Assembly (NCBI RefSeq): GCF_015221995.1
Contig: NZ_JADFFM010000001.1
Location: 558,001-622,000 of the forward strand
Length of the DNA stretch: 64,000 nt
Direction: 5' to 3'
From: Mucilaginibacter boryungensis
Lineage (GTDB): Bacteria > Bacteroidota > Bacteroidia > Sphingobacteriales > Sphingobacteriaceae
The notes under the pieces are model-generated. The model ran no database searches, was not told the origin of the DNA, and worked only from the letters and a program-made list of their open reading frames with translations. A program made the translations under genes and the position numbers. Within the stretch, counting starts at the first letter, position 1. Every line of letters begins with the position of its first letter. Positions 27,117 through 34,847 of the stretch are shown here, piece by piece.

Positions 27117-27146
27117 CAAATATAGCTATGGGGATTTATTTTCAAA
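27117..27146 (-). promoter_or_regulatory. promoter of the siderophore receptor gene
   Basis: Read on the minus strand: TTTG (complement of CAAA 27143-27146), 18 bp, then TATATTTG (complement of 27117-27124). This is a full match to the Bacteroidota -33/-7 consensus. The promoter is sandwiched by two Fur-like boxes. Confidence 0.65.
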
Positions 27147-27152
27147 AATTAT

Positions 27153-27167
27153 TTAGAATTATTATAA
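27153..27167 (-). promoter_or_regulatory. Fur-like box, upstream copy
   Basis: TTAGAAT-T-ATTATAA, a 7-1-7 inverted repeat with one mismatch, extended outward by TTA/TAA-rich bases. It sits immediately upstream of the -33 element. Confidence 0.5.
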
Positions 27168-27173
27168 ATAATT

Positions 27174-27221
27174 AAACAAAGTAGCCATGGCGGTTTTCAG
27201 ATTGCCATGGCTACTTTGTTT
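27174..27221 (-). terminator. long perfect hairpin terminator
   Basis: AAACAAAGTAGCCATGGC (27174-27191) and GCCATGGCTACTTTGTTT (27204-27221) are perfect 18-bp arms around a 12-nt loop. On the minus strand it follows the ammonium transporter gene and continues into TTTGTTTAATTATTT, so it should terminate that transcript before the siderophore promoter. Confidence 0.75.
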
Positions 27222-27276
27222 AGGCTTTAAAATTACAGGCTGAGGAGGAAGGGCCTGTTCTAAGTATGTTTACAGA

Positions 27277-28575
27277 TTATAGTTCCTCGTCGTGCTGGCT
27301 AATATCGAGGCCTATCACTTCTTCTTCAGGGGTAACACGTAGTGGACTGATCAAATCAGTTATTTTTAGCAATAACATCGAACCCAAAAAAGCAAAAGCC
27401 GATACAACTACTAAAGCGATCAGGTGTTTAACAAACAGGGTGGTTTCACCATAAAATAAACCTTCTGCACCAGCGCTGTTAACACTTTTAGTAGCCAATA
27501 TGCCGGTTAATAACATACCCATCATGCCGCCAACACCGTGGCAGGGAAATACGTCAAGGGTGTCATCAATATTGGTTTTTGAACGCCAGATCACTACCAG
27601 GTTACTTACTACAGCCGATACAATACCAACTATTAACGAGCTTGAAACAGTAATAAAGCCGGCAGCAGGTGTTACAGCTACCAAACCTACCACCGCCCCA
27701 ATACAGGCACCCAGGGCCGAGGGTTTTTTACCCCGCAATATATCAAAGAACACCCACGACATGGCTGCCGCAGCCGAAGCAGTAGTGGTGGTGGCTAATG
27801 CAGTTGATGCTAATTCATTAGCGCCCAAAGCCGAACCGGCGTTAAACCCAAACCAGCCAAACCAAAGTAAGCCTGTACCCAAAATTACATAGCTGATACG
27901 GGCCGGTGCATGTGCTTCTTCGGCGCCTGTTCGTTTTTTAAGATACAGGGCCGAGGCTAAAGCCGCCCAACCTGCCGACATGTGTACAACCGTGCCGCCT
28001 GCAAAATCGAGGACACCCAGTTTAAAGAAATAGCCTTGCGGGTGCCACGTAGCGTGGGCTAATGGTATGTAAATAATAATAATGAACAGGGTAATAAAAA
28101 TTAAATATGAATTGAAGCGGATACGCTCGGCAAAAGCGCCTGTAATAAGCGCCGGCGTAATTACTGCGAATTTTAACTGGAACATAGCAAACAGGATAAC
28201 CGGGATAGTGCCCCAGGCTACGCCTAATGTATTTTGCATCATGAAGAAGGATTTTGGACTACCGATAATCCCCATTCCGTCCACATCTTCGCCAAAGGCC
28301 ATGCTAAAACCAAATACTACCCATATAATAGTAATCAGGCCCATGCAAACAAAGCTTTGCAGCATGGTTGAAATAACATTTTTTTTACGCACCATGCCAC
28401 CGTAAAAAAAAGCCAGGCCGGGTGTCATTAATAATACAAGTGCGGTCGAGATCAAAAGCCAGGCGGTATCGGCTTTGTCAATTTCAGCAGGTTTAGGTGC
28501 TCCTGAAGCTCCGGGGAACATAAATGCCAGCACAACTACAATGACAAGTATGCTAAAGGGTATAATTTTTTTCAT
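27277..28575 (-). CDS. amt: ammonium transporter
   Basis: This is a 432-residue Amt/MEP/Rh channel of the inner membrane with a cleavable-looking leader (MKKIIPFSILVIVVVLAF), then DTAWLLISTALVLLMTPGLAFFYGGMV, the family's first TM signature, and about ten more helices. FAGGTVVHMSAGWAALA is the ammonium transporter signature with the first pore histidine, and DVFPCHGVGGMMGML carries the second. It moves ammonium/ammonia under nitrogen limitation. Usually such genes sit beside a PII (glnB/glnK) gene, but none is adjacent here. Length is normal. Confidence 0.95.
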   Translation of the reverse strand: MKKIIPFSILVIVVVLAFMFPGASGAPKPAEIDKADTAWLLISTALVLLMTPGLAFFYGGMVRKKNVISTMLQSFVCMGLITIIWVVFGFSMAFGEDVDGMGIIGSPKSFFMMQNTLGVAWGTIPVILFAMFQLKFAVITPALITGAFAERIRFNSYLIFITLFIIIIYIPLAHATWHPQGYFFKLGVLDFAGGTVVHMSAGWAALASALYLKKRTGAEEAHAPARISYVILGTGLLWFGWFGFNAGSALGANELASTALATTTTASAAAAMSWVFFDILRGKKPSALGACIGAVVGLVAVTPAAGFITVSSSLIVGIVSAVVSNLVVIWRSKTNIDDTLDVFPCHGVGGMMGMLLTGILATKSVNSAGAEGLFYGETTLFVKHLIALVVVSAFAFLGSMLLLKITDLISPLRVTPEEEVIGLDISQHDEEL

Positions 28576-28726
28576 TTCAATATTTTAAAGGTGATCGTGC
28601 CCGCACGCAAGCCAGTATTCGCAATGGCGGAGCGTATGCAGGTTAGTGTAATTGTTTATAGATAAAAAATGCACAAATAATTATGTACGATAATCGTGTC
28701 AACGCGATTTAACCGTTTACAAAGTA

Positions 28727-28753
28727 ACCTCCCGGGATATCAAACCGGGAGGT
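28727..28753. terminator. hairpin, probable terminator
   Basis: ACCTCCCGG pairs perfectly with CCGGGAGGT around a 9-nt loop, followed on the plus strand by ATTTTAT and on the minus strand by TACTTTGT. It lies after the stop (28790) of the questionable minus-strand hypothetical gene, which is mild support for transcription there. Confidence 0.5.
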
Positions 28754-28789
28754 ATTTTATCGTTCAAATATCTTTTAATTTGTTGCAGG

Positions 28790-29149
28790 TCACCAGAAAA
28801 CGTGAAAGGGAAAAAGGATGAGTTTACACCAGCGCACATATCCTGCCCGGGTGTGCTGAAATATATTACTTAAAAATTGAAAGTAAGCGTTGAATTTGGT
28901 AGTATAAGTAAATGGGGGTTTAAAAAGGCTTACACCACGCTGGGTTTGCGAGCGATAAATTTGTACAGAACCATATGTGCCTAAAAAATAATTACTGGGT
29001 AAGTGGGCATTGTTTTGGCCGGAATGTAAGGTTGTGTTAAAAAAATGCTGATAAATCAGGTGATTTTGATGGTTTTTTGATTCACATCGAGATTTTGCAG
29101 CAATAACTGCAAAAAACACGAGTAAATATTTAAAAAACCGATAATTCAT
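28790..29149 (-). CDS. questionable 119-residue protein of unknown function
   Basis: An open frame from ATG 29149 would encode a protein with a hydrophobic leader (FFKYLLVFFAVIAA) and an aromatic-rich body ending FPFHVFW. I recognise no family. For reality: it fills an otherwise empty region, has a leader-like start and a hairpin downstream in the right direction. Against: there is only about one acidic residue in 119, many F/Y/H/Q/N residues as expected of translated AT-rich non-coding DNA, and no clear promoter. I keep it as possible only. Confidence 0.3.
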   Translation of the reverse strand: MNYRFFKYLLVFFAVIAAKSRCESKNHQNHLIYQHFFNTTLHSGQNNAHLPSNYFLGTYGSVQIYRSQTQRGVSLFKPPFTYTTKFNAYFQFLSNIFQHTRAGYVRWCKLILFPFHVFW

Positions 29150-29161
29150 TGTATATAACAA

Positions 29162-29447
29162 GCTATTAATTCGAATGTAGGAGTAAATTTTATTAATCTG
29201 GTACTTTTCATTAATTTTTTTGAAGTAAAATGATAATTTAAACGTTTATATATGGGTTTTGTATAAATCACTTTTATAAACCCGGCAAATATTGGGGTTT
29301 TATTAAGCTATATTGAGTTTAGCTCTGAAAATATTTTTTTCAGTGGATTAATCCTTTTCGTAAAAAAATATCTAAGTGAAATAAGATTGTACTTTTTACA
29401 CTTACTAATTTATACTAATTTTATAGGCTTAATATCTACCCAATTTC
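29162..29447. other. AT-rich region upstream of the beta-barrel gene
   Basis: No gene is seen. The DNA is very AT-rich with T- and A-runs. TTGTACTTTTT at about 29387 could be part of the promoter of the plus-strand gene at 29448 (it resembles TAnnTTTG with the last base changed) and recurs at about 56154 upstream of the isomerase operon. Confidence 0.4.
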
Positions 29448-31904
29448 TTGAAAAATTTCTATCTACTCTTCTGTTTTTTAGGTGCTTTTGTTTTTTATAG
29501 CTCGCGTGCGCAAACTGTTCCGGCGGGTGCCCGCATAAGTGGAAAATTATTGGATGCTAATACCGGCGAAGCGGTTGACTTTGCTACGGTAGGCCTTTAT
29601 AAAGTGGGCAGCGATATTGCCGCCAAAGGCACATCAAGTAACGATGGGGGTATCTTTAACTTTTATAATGTGCCATTTGGCAGCTATAGCTTGCGTATTT
29701 CTTTTGTAGGCTATGATAAACAAATTATCGACCGCGTTGAAGTAAGCGCTACGCACATGGTAGCCAACCTGGGAACTATTCGTTTGAAACCATCGGTTGG
29801 CAATGCATTGGCCGAAGTAGTAATATCTGATAAAAAGCCACAAATAGAATATTCTGCCGACCAGATCACTTATAATGTGGGCGAAAGCCTGCAGGCCGAA
29901 GGCAGTGTAGCTACGGATATATTGAAAAATGTACCCATGGTAAATGTAGATATTAATGGTAATGCTACTATTGCAGGTAAACGCAATACCCGGATATTTA
30001 TTGATGGCAAACCATCAGATTACATGACAGCCAATATTACCGACCTGCTAAACATACTCCCCAGCGACGCAATTGATAAGATCGAGGTAATGACCAATCC
30101 GCCGGTAAAATATTCGGCCGATGGTGAGGGGATCATCAATATCGTATTGAAAAAAGGCTATAAGGTTGGGTTGAACGGAACTATTTCTATGACAGGGGGG
30201 ACGCTTGGAAACTACAACATTAATAGCTACGCTTCCTATCGCACTAAAACCTTGTCGCTAAACAGCAGCTACGCCTTCGGCGAAAGCCAGAATATAGGCG
30301 ATAGCTATTCGCTTCGAAAGAACTTTTTTCCTGATACGCTTTTTTATCGCAATAACTTTAGCAATCGGGACGGGCATAACTTTGGCCATAACTTCCGCAC
30401 GGGAATGAACTGGGATATTGATAGTACCCGCAACCTGCGCTTTACATCAAATTTTAATTTCAATAAATCGTCTGCCGAGTCGTTTACAGACTATCATTAC
30501 CTTGATGAGTTGGCTATTGAGAGTAACCTGAATAAGCAGAATAACAGCAGTCATAACAATTCTTTTAATTACGCGCTTACAGCCGATTATAGCTGGAAGA
30601 TAACCAAAGATGGCGAGCAACTGGAAGCCAGCGCACTTTATAGTGCCAACACATCTGGGAATAACCGCTATCTGTCGCGCGATTACCTGGATGGTAATGG
30701 TCTGCCTGTAATTGGGAAAAGCCCCGTTGAACAAACTTATGATATCGATGGCGCCAACCACGGTTTTGAATTTAAAATGGATTATGATAAGCCGCTGGGT
30801 AAACCCAAAAATAGCCTGAGTGCGGGGGTATCGGCAAATATGCGTACGAATAACAACGACCAGGAAGTAAATAATTATAACTACCTGTTGGGTCAATACA
30901 TGCCGAATAATGGGTTGACCAACCGCTTCATTTTCAACGCCAACATCTATTCGGCATATGCCAGCTTGAATTTGCATACTACCAACAATTGGTCATTCCG
31001 TATAGGCGGGCGTGGCGAATTAACCGATATGGGTTTCAATCTGTCGTCACTATCACAGAAGTATAATATTAAACCTTATGTCAATATTTTCCCTAATCTA
31101 TCGGCCAGCCGCATGTTTAAGGATAAATATACTGTGGGTTTAAGTTATAGTGAGCGTATTGCCCGCCCGCGAGAGTTTGCCCTGAACCCGCAGATAGAAA
31201 CGTCTGATTCGACCAATATCAGCTTTGGTAACCCCAACCTTCGCCCGGCCTTTACCCGGCAGCTGGACCTGAGTTTTGGCATGTTTGAAAAAAAATGGTC
31301 AATTTACCCACGCCTGGGCTATTCCAGTACCAGCAGTATTATTGAACGTATCACCACCGTTACTCCAAATGGGGTATCACAAAGCACTTACGATAATTTA
31401 TCAAACAGTCAGTATTATACCATAAATATTTACGGTAACTATCGGCCTAATAAAAAGATAAACTTAAATGGCGGCGGAACGCTGGGGCGCATTGTATATC
31501 AAACCACCTCGGCCAACGCCATCTCACGCGATGGTTTTAGTGTCAACGCCAGGGCCGGTATAACTATGGATTTGCCGCAAAGGCTTGCTTTTGAAGGGAA
31601 CATGAATTATTACAGCAACACTTCGGCGCAAGGCCATAACTCGGGCTCGGTAAGCACCAGTTTTGGTGTGCGTAAAATATTTTTAAAAAATAAGTTGAAG
31701 TTCAGGATAATGGCTATAAACCCACTTAGCCAAAGTAACGCGCACAGTTATGCCGAAGGCCTTAACTTCACCCGCGAAAGCTACTCCAGCACGCGTACCC
31801 GTAACTTCAGTATGACGGTGAGTTATAATTTTACTAAAGTTGGGCGCAACAGTTTAGAAAAAAATCGTAAAAAAGACGCGCCGCCGCCTGATGTGCAGCC
31901 ATAG
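29448..31904 (+). CDS. outer membrane beta-barrel family protein (TonB receptor-like)
   Basis: This 818-residue outer-membrane protein has a signal peptide ending SSRAQ (residue 22), a carboxypeptidase-regulatory-like domain (ARISGKLLDANTGEAVDFATV), a plug-like domain (NVPMVNVDINGNATIAGKRNTRIFIDGKPSDYM) and a long barrel (FPNLSASRMFKDKYTVGLSYSERIARP). This is the OMP_b-brl_3 type, related to TonB receptors but often without a known substrate. The start appears to be TTG at 29448: an in-frame stop lies upstream and no ATG precedes the signal peptide. It stands alone, with no SusD partner. Confidence 0.88.
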   Translation: MKNFYLLFCFLGAFVFYSSRAQTVPAGARISGKLLDANTGEAVDFATVGLYKVGSDIAAKGTSSNDGGIFNFYNVPFGSYSLRISFVGYDKQIIDRVEVSATHMVANLGTIRLKPSVGNALAEVVISDKKPQIEYSADQITYNVGESLQAEGSVATDILKNVPMVNVDINGNATIAGKRNTRIFIDGKPSDYMTANITDLLNILPSDAIDKIEVMTNPPVKYSADGEGIINIVLKKGYKVGLNGTISMTGGTLGNYNINSYASYRTKTLSLNSSYAFGESQNIGDSYSLRKNFFPDTLFYRNNFSNRDGHNFGHNFRTGMNWDIDSTRNLRFTSNFNFNKSSAESFTDYHYLDELAIESNLNKQNNSSHNNSFNYALTADYSWKITKDGEQLEASALYSANTSGNNRYLSRDYLDGNGLPVIGKSPVEQTYDIDGANHGFEFKMDYDKPLGKPKNSLSAGVSANMRTNNNDQEVNNYNYLLGQYMPNNGLTNRFIFNANIYSAYASLNLHTTNNWSFRIGGRGELTDMGFNLSSLSQKYNIKPYVNIFPNLSASRMFKDKYTVGLSYSERIARPREFALNPQIETSDSTNISFGNPNLRPAFTRQLDLSFGMFEKKWSIYPRLGYSSTSSIIERITTVTPNGVSQSTYDNLSNSQYYTINIYGNYRPNKKINLNGGGTLGRIVYQTTSANAISRDGFSVNARAGITMDLPQRLAFEGNMNYYSNTSAQGHNSGSVSTSFGVRKIFLKNKLKFRIMAINPLSQSNAHSYAEGLNFTRESYSSTRTRNFSMTVSYNFTKVGRNSLEKNRKKDAPPPDVQP

Positions 31905-31938
31905 CTGAAGTATAGGCTTCAGTCGATACCCCACAAGC

Positions 31939-32763
31939 TTAAAAACTAATTGCCAGCTGTTCAGCCTTATTCACAACGGTGCTCATTCCATTCTCAATAC
32001 AATAAACCGCACTCTCTACATGCCGCGATGCTACAGTTACATGTACGCCGTTGGCATGCTGATCAAACAACTGCTGAACCAGTTGTGGGTTGTTGTTATC
32101 CTGCGATAGGTGGGCCAGCAGCAGGTGACTTAAATGTTGTGGACGGTGATCTAAAAATAATTGTAAAGCTTCCCGGTTGGATAAGTGCCCGCGACCGCCG
32201 CGGATGCGGTTTTTCAGGTGCCATGGGTAACGGCCGCTATCCAGCATTTGTTCATCGTAGTTAGCTTCTAAAAACGCCGCATGGCATTGTTTAAAGTGGG
32301 CGATAAGCTGATCGCAGGGGCGGCCGAGGTCGGTAAACACACCTATTTTAATATCACCGCAGCAAACTATAAAGCTGTGCGGATCCATGGCGTCGTGTAT
32401 TTTGGGGAATGCGGTAATGGTTAAATCACCAATGCTGATCTCGGTAAATGCCCGTAATAAATAGACATGGTGACGGCCCAATTCAACCTGAAGCCAACTG
32501 GAATTACTGAGCGTGCCCGGCGTAATATAAACCGGCAGATCATACTTTTTAGCAATAACGGGGATGCCGCGGATATGGTCGGAATGTTCGTGCGATACGA
32601 AGATGGCCTTAACTTTGCCCATGCTTAGCCCGGCGCGCAACATGCGCTTTTCGGTTTCGCGGCACGAGAGGCCGGCATCAACCAATATGGCTTCGTGCTG
32701 GTTGCCAACGTAATAACAGTTACCGTTACTACCCGAATTAAGCGAACAAATAAATACCGACAT
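31939..32763 (-). CDS. MBL-fold metallo-hydrolase (YycJ/WalJ-like)
   Basis: This cytoplasmic protein of about 274 residues has the metallo-beta-lactamase fold. It starts MSVFICSLNSGSNGNCYYV, the typical YycJ N-terminus, and carries FVSHEHSDHIRG, the HxHxDH zinc motif, with IHDAMDPHSF and LAHLSQDNNNP further on as metal and substrate loops. YycJ-type proteins are exonuclease-like phosphodiesterases linked to DNA repair or cell-wall control. I prefer ATG 32763; a longer frame would begin at 32826 with 21 extra residues that do not fit the family start. Confidence 0.9.
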   Translation of the reverse strand: MSVFICSLNSGSNGNCYYVGNQHEAILVDAGLSCRETEKRMLRAGLSMGKVKAIFVSHEHSDHIRGIPVIAKKYDLPVYITPGTLSNSSWLQVELGRHHVYLLRAFTEISIGDLTITAFPKIHDAMDPHSFIVCCGDIKIGVFTDLGRPCDQLIAHFKQCHAAFLEANYDEQMLDSGRYPWHLKNRIRGGRGHLSNREALQLFLDHRPQHLSHLLLAHLSQDNNNPQLVQQLFDQHANGVHVTVASRHVESAVYCIENGMSTVVNKAEQLAISF

Positions 32764-33081
32764 TGTGACTGCAAAATAAAGTATTCCCGGGTTATTTGCG
32801 ACATGAGTTGCTAAAATTTTTTGCACATTTTAATTGGGTGTACGAACCGCTAAAAATAAACCCGGGTGGACTGGAAAGCCCGCAGCGAGGTACGAGCGAG
32901 GACTTGGAAGGGAAAACGGGGCTGCAGCACCTACAGTGGCCTGACCGATCATTTTCAACTATTTAATCAGCTTACTTGCATCTCTATGTTTTAGAATTTA
33001 TAAATGTGTTTTTTACATTTAATATAAAAATTCCTTTACTTTGATAAACGATAACCAATTCATAAACGTTTTCTTAGTATA
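32764..33081. other. intergenic region with inverted repeat and a GC-rich block
   Basis: No gene is visible. CCCGGGTT-ATTT near 32787 is mirrored by AAATAAACCCGGG near 32860. A GC-rich block (about 32866-32950, with GGACTGGAAAGCCCGCAGCG and GGACTTGGAAGGG) stands out from the AT-rich surroundings and may be another dispersed repeat. The right end holds the promoter of the PUL enzyme run. Confidence 0.45.
33036..33054 (+). promoter_or_regulatory. candidate promoter and operator before the PUL enzyme run
   Basis: TTACTTTG at 33036-33043 is near the TAnnTTTG -7 box and is preceded about 21 bp upstream by a T-run. Immediately downstream, AACGATAA (33047-33054) is the reverse of TTATCGTT, which also follows the -7 box of the symporter gene at 51761. 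The pairing suggests shared control but is a short match. Confidence 0.35.
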
Positions 33082-34635
33082 ATGATAAAAAAACTGCACT
33101 TACTTTTTCTTTGTATAAGTATAATTTGCCTTGGGGCGATGAAAAGCAGTGCGCAGCCAAAACGCTTGCTAAGTCTGGAAAAACTGAAAAGCAATATCAG
33201 TTATTTCAATTCCATTGATACCGAAACGGTTAAAAATTATATCCCCAATGATAAGGCATACGATTTTCTGGCGAAGAACATCCCTATTTTTGAATGTCCT
33301 GATTCGGCCATACAACGTATCTACTATTACCGCTGGTGGACGTTTCGCAAGCACCTGAAACAAACTCCCGATGGCTTTATTTTCGACGAATTTATTACCC
33401 CGGTAAGCTTCAGTGGCATTTATAACAGCGGCAGCAGTGCATTGGGTCACCAAATTAATGAAGGCCGCTGGTTGCGTGATACACAATACATTAAAGACTA
33501 CATCAGCTTTTGGCTGTATGTTGACCCCAAACAGGCTAAACCAAAATTCCACAACTTTAGCAGTTGGATTGATGACGCGGTTTACAGCTTTTACCTGGTT
33601 AATAAAGATAAGGCCTTCGTGCAAAAGATATTGCCTGCGCTGGATAAAGATTATAAACAATGGGAAACCGAAAAGCAACTGCCATCGGGGCTATTTTACC
33701 AGTTTGATGTGAAAGATGCCATGGAGGAATCCATCAGCGGCAGCAGGAAAGATAAAAACCGCCGGCCAACCATTAACAGTTATATGTATGGCAATGCCAT
33801 GGCTTTAACTAAAATAGCCGCCTTAACCGGCAACGATACGCTGAAAGCAAAATACACAGCCAAAGCCGCTGAATTAAAAAAACTGACACAGGACAGTTTA
33901 TGGGATGCTGAAGCCAGCTTTTTTGAGGCTAAACACCCCAATGGCAAATTTGCCGATGCCCGGGAAGAATTGGGTTTTATCCCCTGGTATTTTAACCTGC
34001 CCGATGATAAACCTGCCTACGCCAAACAATGGGACCAGCTGACAGATCCCACAGGTTTTAATGCCCTCTGGGGTATTACCACCGCTGAACGCCGCCACCC
34101 ACTTTTCCGCACACATGGCAGCGGGCATAGCTGCGAATGGGACGGCGCGGTATGGCCTTTCGCCACCACGCAAACTTTAAAAGGTCTGGCTAATCTGCTG
34201 ACCAACTACACCAACAAAGGCAGTATGACCAGCAAAGTGTTTTATGACGAGTTGCATAAATACGCTATGTCGCACATAAAACGTGGCGTACCGTATTTGG
34301 GCGAATACCAGGACGAGAAAACCGGCTATTGGCTTAAAGGCGATAATCCTCGTAGTAGCTATTATAATCACTCGGGTTTTGTTGATTTGGTAATAAATGA
34401 CCTGGTAGGCCTGAAACCCCGTGCCGATAATATGCTGGAACTATACCCGCTTATCCCGCAAGGAAAATGGAAATGGTTTGGGTTAGATAATGTATTGTAT
34501 CATGGCCGCACCATCAGCGTATTGTGGGATGAAACTGGTACAAAATATCATAAAGGAAAAGGCTTAAGTATTTATGCAGATGGTAAATTGATATATCACG
34601 GAAGTGCTTTGAAGCACGTAGTGGTTAAGATGTAG
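33082..34635 (+). CDS. MGH1/GH63-like glycoside hydrolase
   Basis: This 517-residue secreted enzyme has a signal peptide ending SSAQ (about residue 25) and an (alpha/alpha)6-barrel of the mannosylglycerate hydrolase-like/GH63-like type. Seen motifs: IYYYRWWTFRKHLKQTPDG, INEGRWLRDTQYIKDYISFW, INSYMYGNAMALTKIAALTG and CEWDGAVWPFATTQTLKGLANLL, the conserved W-D-G-x-VWPF catalytic-side loop. A small C-terminal beta domain follows. Such enzymes hydrolyse alpha-glycosides (glucosyl or mannosyl-glycerate, among others). It opens the PUL enzyme run but is separated from the next gene by 212 bp. No lipobox, so probably periplasmic. Confidence 0.8.
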   Translation: MIKKLHLLFLCISIICLGAMKSSAQPKRLLSLEKLKSNISYFNSIDTETVKNYIPNDKAYDFLAKNIPIFECPDSAIQRIYYYRWWTFRKHLKQTPDGFIFDEFITPVSFSGIYNSGSSALGHQINEGRWLRDTQYIKDYISFWLYVDPKQAKPKFHNFSSWIDDAVYSFYLVNKDKAFVQKILPALDKDYKQWETEKQLPSGLFYQFDVKDAMEESISGSRKDKNRRPTINSYMYGNAMALTKIAALTGNDTLKAKYTAKAAELKKLTQDSLWDAEASFFEAKHPNGKFADAREELGFIPWYFNLPDDKPAYAKQWDQLTDPTGFNALWGITTAERRHPLFRTHGSGHSCEWDGAVWPFATTQTLKGLANLLTNYTNKGSMTSKVFYDELHKYAMSHIKRGVPYLGEYQDEKTGYWLKGDNPRSSYYNHSGFVDLVINDLVGLKPRADNMLELYPLIPQGKWKWFGLDNVLYHGRTISVLWDETGTKYHKGKGLSIYADGKLIYHGSALKHVVVKM

Positions 34636-34847
34636 CCTCACCCTATCCTCTGACCAAAATTATCAACTTTGCCTATTGTATCTTTTTTGTTCAGGATAAA
34701 TTTGTACAACATAAGGAAAACATAGTAGATGAAATTACCCTCGTCCGCCAATATTTTTGATCTTATAAACCTGTAATCGGTTAAAACCTGGATACCCCCA
34801 AATTTATTCGCGGCAAGCTGGTGAAACCGCATGCCAAACGTTTTTAA

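Noticed and set aside
30447..30977. 176-residue minus-strand frame in the beta-barrel gene
   Set aside because: Antisense shadow; no start context or family match.
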